Shown: one piece after another, positions 20,805-21,213 of the stretch
How the letters are laid out: the number at the start of each line of letters is the position of its first letter
Position numbering within the stretch: the first letter of the stretch is position 1
NCBI GenBank assembly: GCA_030671905.1
Contig: DAOVHK010000010.1
Coordinates: 1 to 21,213, forward strand
Direction of reading: 5' to 3'
DNA: 21,213 nt
Source of the DNA: Clostridia bacterium
GTDB taxonomy: Bacteria > UBA6262 > WVXT01
Notes under the pieces: model-generated
The model's database searches: none
Seen by the model: only the letters and a program-made list of their open reading frames with translations
Told to the model about the DNA's origin: nothing
Translations under genes and position numbers: made by a program

Positions 20805-20833
20805 TTGACAAAAGGGGAATAAATATATAAAAT
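20805..20833 (+). promoter_or_regulatory. Sigma-70-type promoter for rplU-rpmA
   Basis: A perfect -35 box TTGACA (20805-20810), a 17-base spacer and a -10 box TAAAAT (20828-20833, five of six matches to TATAAT) lie in the 96-bp gap after rng. Transcription would start near 20840, leaving a leader of about 25 bases with GGAGGAG (20851-20857) before the rplU ATG. This is the clearest promoter in the window. Confidence 0.72.
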
Positions 20834-20864
20834 TAATAGAAATTTCATCTGGAGGAGTGTAGTT

Positions 20865-21179
20865 ATGTATGCAATAATCGAGACTGCTGGAAAACAGTAT
20901 AAGGTGGAAGAAGGGTCGGTGGTAAATATTGAGAAGACTAATAATAAACCCGGAGATATTATCGAATTGAATAATATCCTCCTATTGGTAAATGGTGAAA
21001 AAGTAGAGATAGGAAGGCCCTACATTGATAAAGGAACAATATTAGCAGAGGTCAAAAGGCATTTTAAGGCAAAGAAAATTATAGTTTTTAAGAAACGGCG
21101 GCGGAAAGGCTATAAGAAAACACAGGGGCATAGGCACCAATATACGGCAGTAAAAATAAAGGAAATAAAAAAAGTCTGA
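20865..21179 (+). CDS. rplU: 50S ribosomal protein L21 (bL21)
   Basis: A 104-residue protein starting M-Y-A-I-I-E-T-A-G-K-Q-Y-K-V-E-E-G, the diagnostic L21 N-terminus. It has K-K-I-I-V-F-K-K-R-R-R-K-G-Y-K-K-T-Q-G-H-R-H-Q-Y-T-A-V-K-I near the end, the C-terminal signature. L21 binds 23S rRNA with L20 near the 50S base. Its own promoter and a strong GGAGGAG SD lie just upstream. Unlike Firmicutes, no Prp protease gene separates it from rpmA, which starts 22 bp later. Confidence 0.97.
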   Translation: MYAIIETAGKQYKVEEGSVVNIEKTNNKPGDIIELNNILLLVNGEKVEIGRPYIDKGTILAEVKRHFKAKKIIVFKKRRRKGYKKTQGHRHQYTAVKIKEIKKV

Positions 21180-21200
21180 CTTTAAAAGGCGGTGGCTTTT

Positions 21201-21213
21201 ATGGCTCACAAGA
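21201..21213 (+). CDS. rpmA: 50S ribosomal protein L27 (bL27), first codons only
   Basis: An ATG at 21201 preceded by AAGGCGGTGG reads M-A-H-K before the window ends. This is the standard start of bL27, and rpmA almost always follows rplU. The visible start has no N-terminal leader of the kind Prp removes in Firmicutes, consistent with the absence of a prp gene. Only four residues can be read, so the call rests mainly on gene order. Confidence 0.85.

Overview
All genes in this window run on the + strand. It covers the distal part of the S10 operon, the whole spc and alpha ribosomal-protein operons, the rod-shape (elongasome) genes, and the RNase G / L21-L27 neighbourhood of one bacterial chromosome. 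Gene order (secY-adk-map-infA-rpmJ-rpsM-rpsK-rpsD-rpoA-rplQ) is the widespread non-proteobacterial arrangement. The DNA is moderately AT-rich. TTG and GTG starts are common, each behind a strong purine-rich Shine-Dalgarno (SD) sequence. Every ribosomal protein here that has a zinc-binding version is in that version (S14, S4, L36, L24). No taxonomic marker is decisive. The short palindromic elements and the repetitive acid/base tails on ribosomal proteins remind me of genomes from uncultured phyla such as Omnitrophota or Aerophobota, but that is a guess.

Layout. 1-4896: 3' end of rpsC, then rplP, rpmC, rpsQ, rplN, rplX, rplE, rpsZ, rpsH, rplF, rplR, rpsE, rplO; rpmD (L30) is missing between rpsE and rplO. 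4921-8066: secY, adk, map, infA, rpmJ. 8114-11259: rpsM, rpsK, rpsD, rpoA, rplQ. 11271-16859: mreB, mreC, mreD, mrdA (PBP2), rodA, following rplQ by only 11 bp. 16951-20768: a radical-SAM protein of unknown function, its DUF2344 partner, and rng (RNase G). 20865-21213: promoter, rplU and the first codons of rpmA. No gene-free stretch exceeds about 125 bp.

The genes make the ribosome, its initiation factor, the export channel for membrane proteins, the enzyme that trims new N-termini, the RNA polymerase alpha subunit, and then the complex that builds the cylindrical cell wall. Ordinary gene content hides an unusual layer of small repeats. (i) A roughly 32-bp palindromic element (GGAGTAGC - variable self-complementary stem - GCGTTTRGAA) sits inside three protein-coding genes, mreC, mrdA and the radical-SAM gene. 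The mreC copy lies within a 54-bp in-frame insertion bounded by 12-bp direct repeats, and the mrdA copy supplies the likely ribosome-binding site of rodA. (ii) Two A-tract/core/T-tract elements lie between genes. (iii) GC-rich compound palindromes lie before rpsM and before the radical-SAM gene. (iv) S3 carries a 9-residue and S11 a 12-residue tandem repeat. The three intragenic palindromes are the best candidate for something not yet described.
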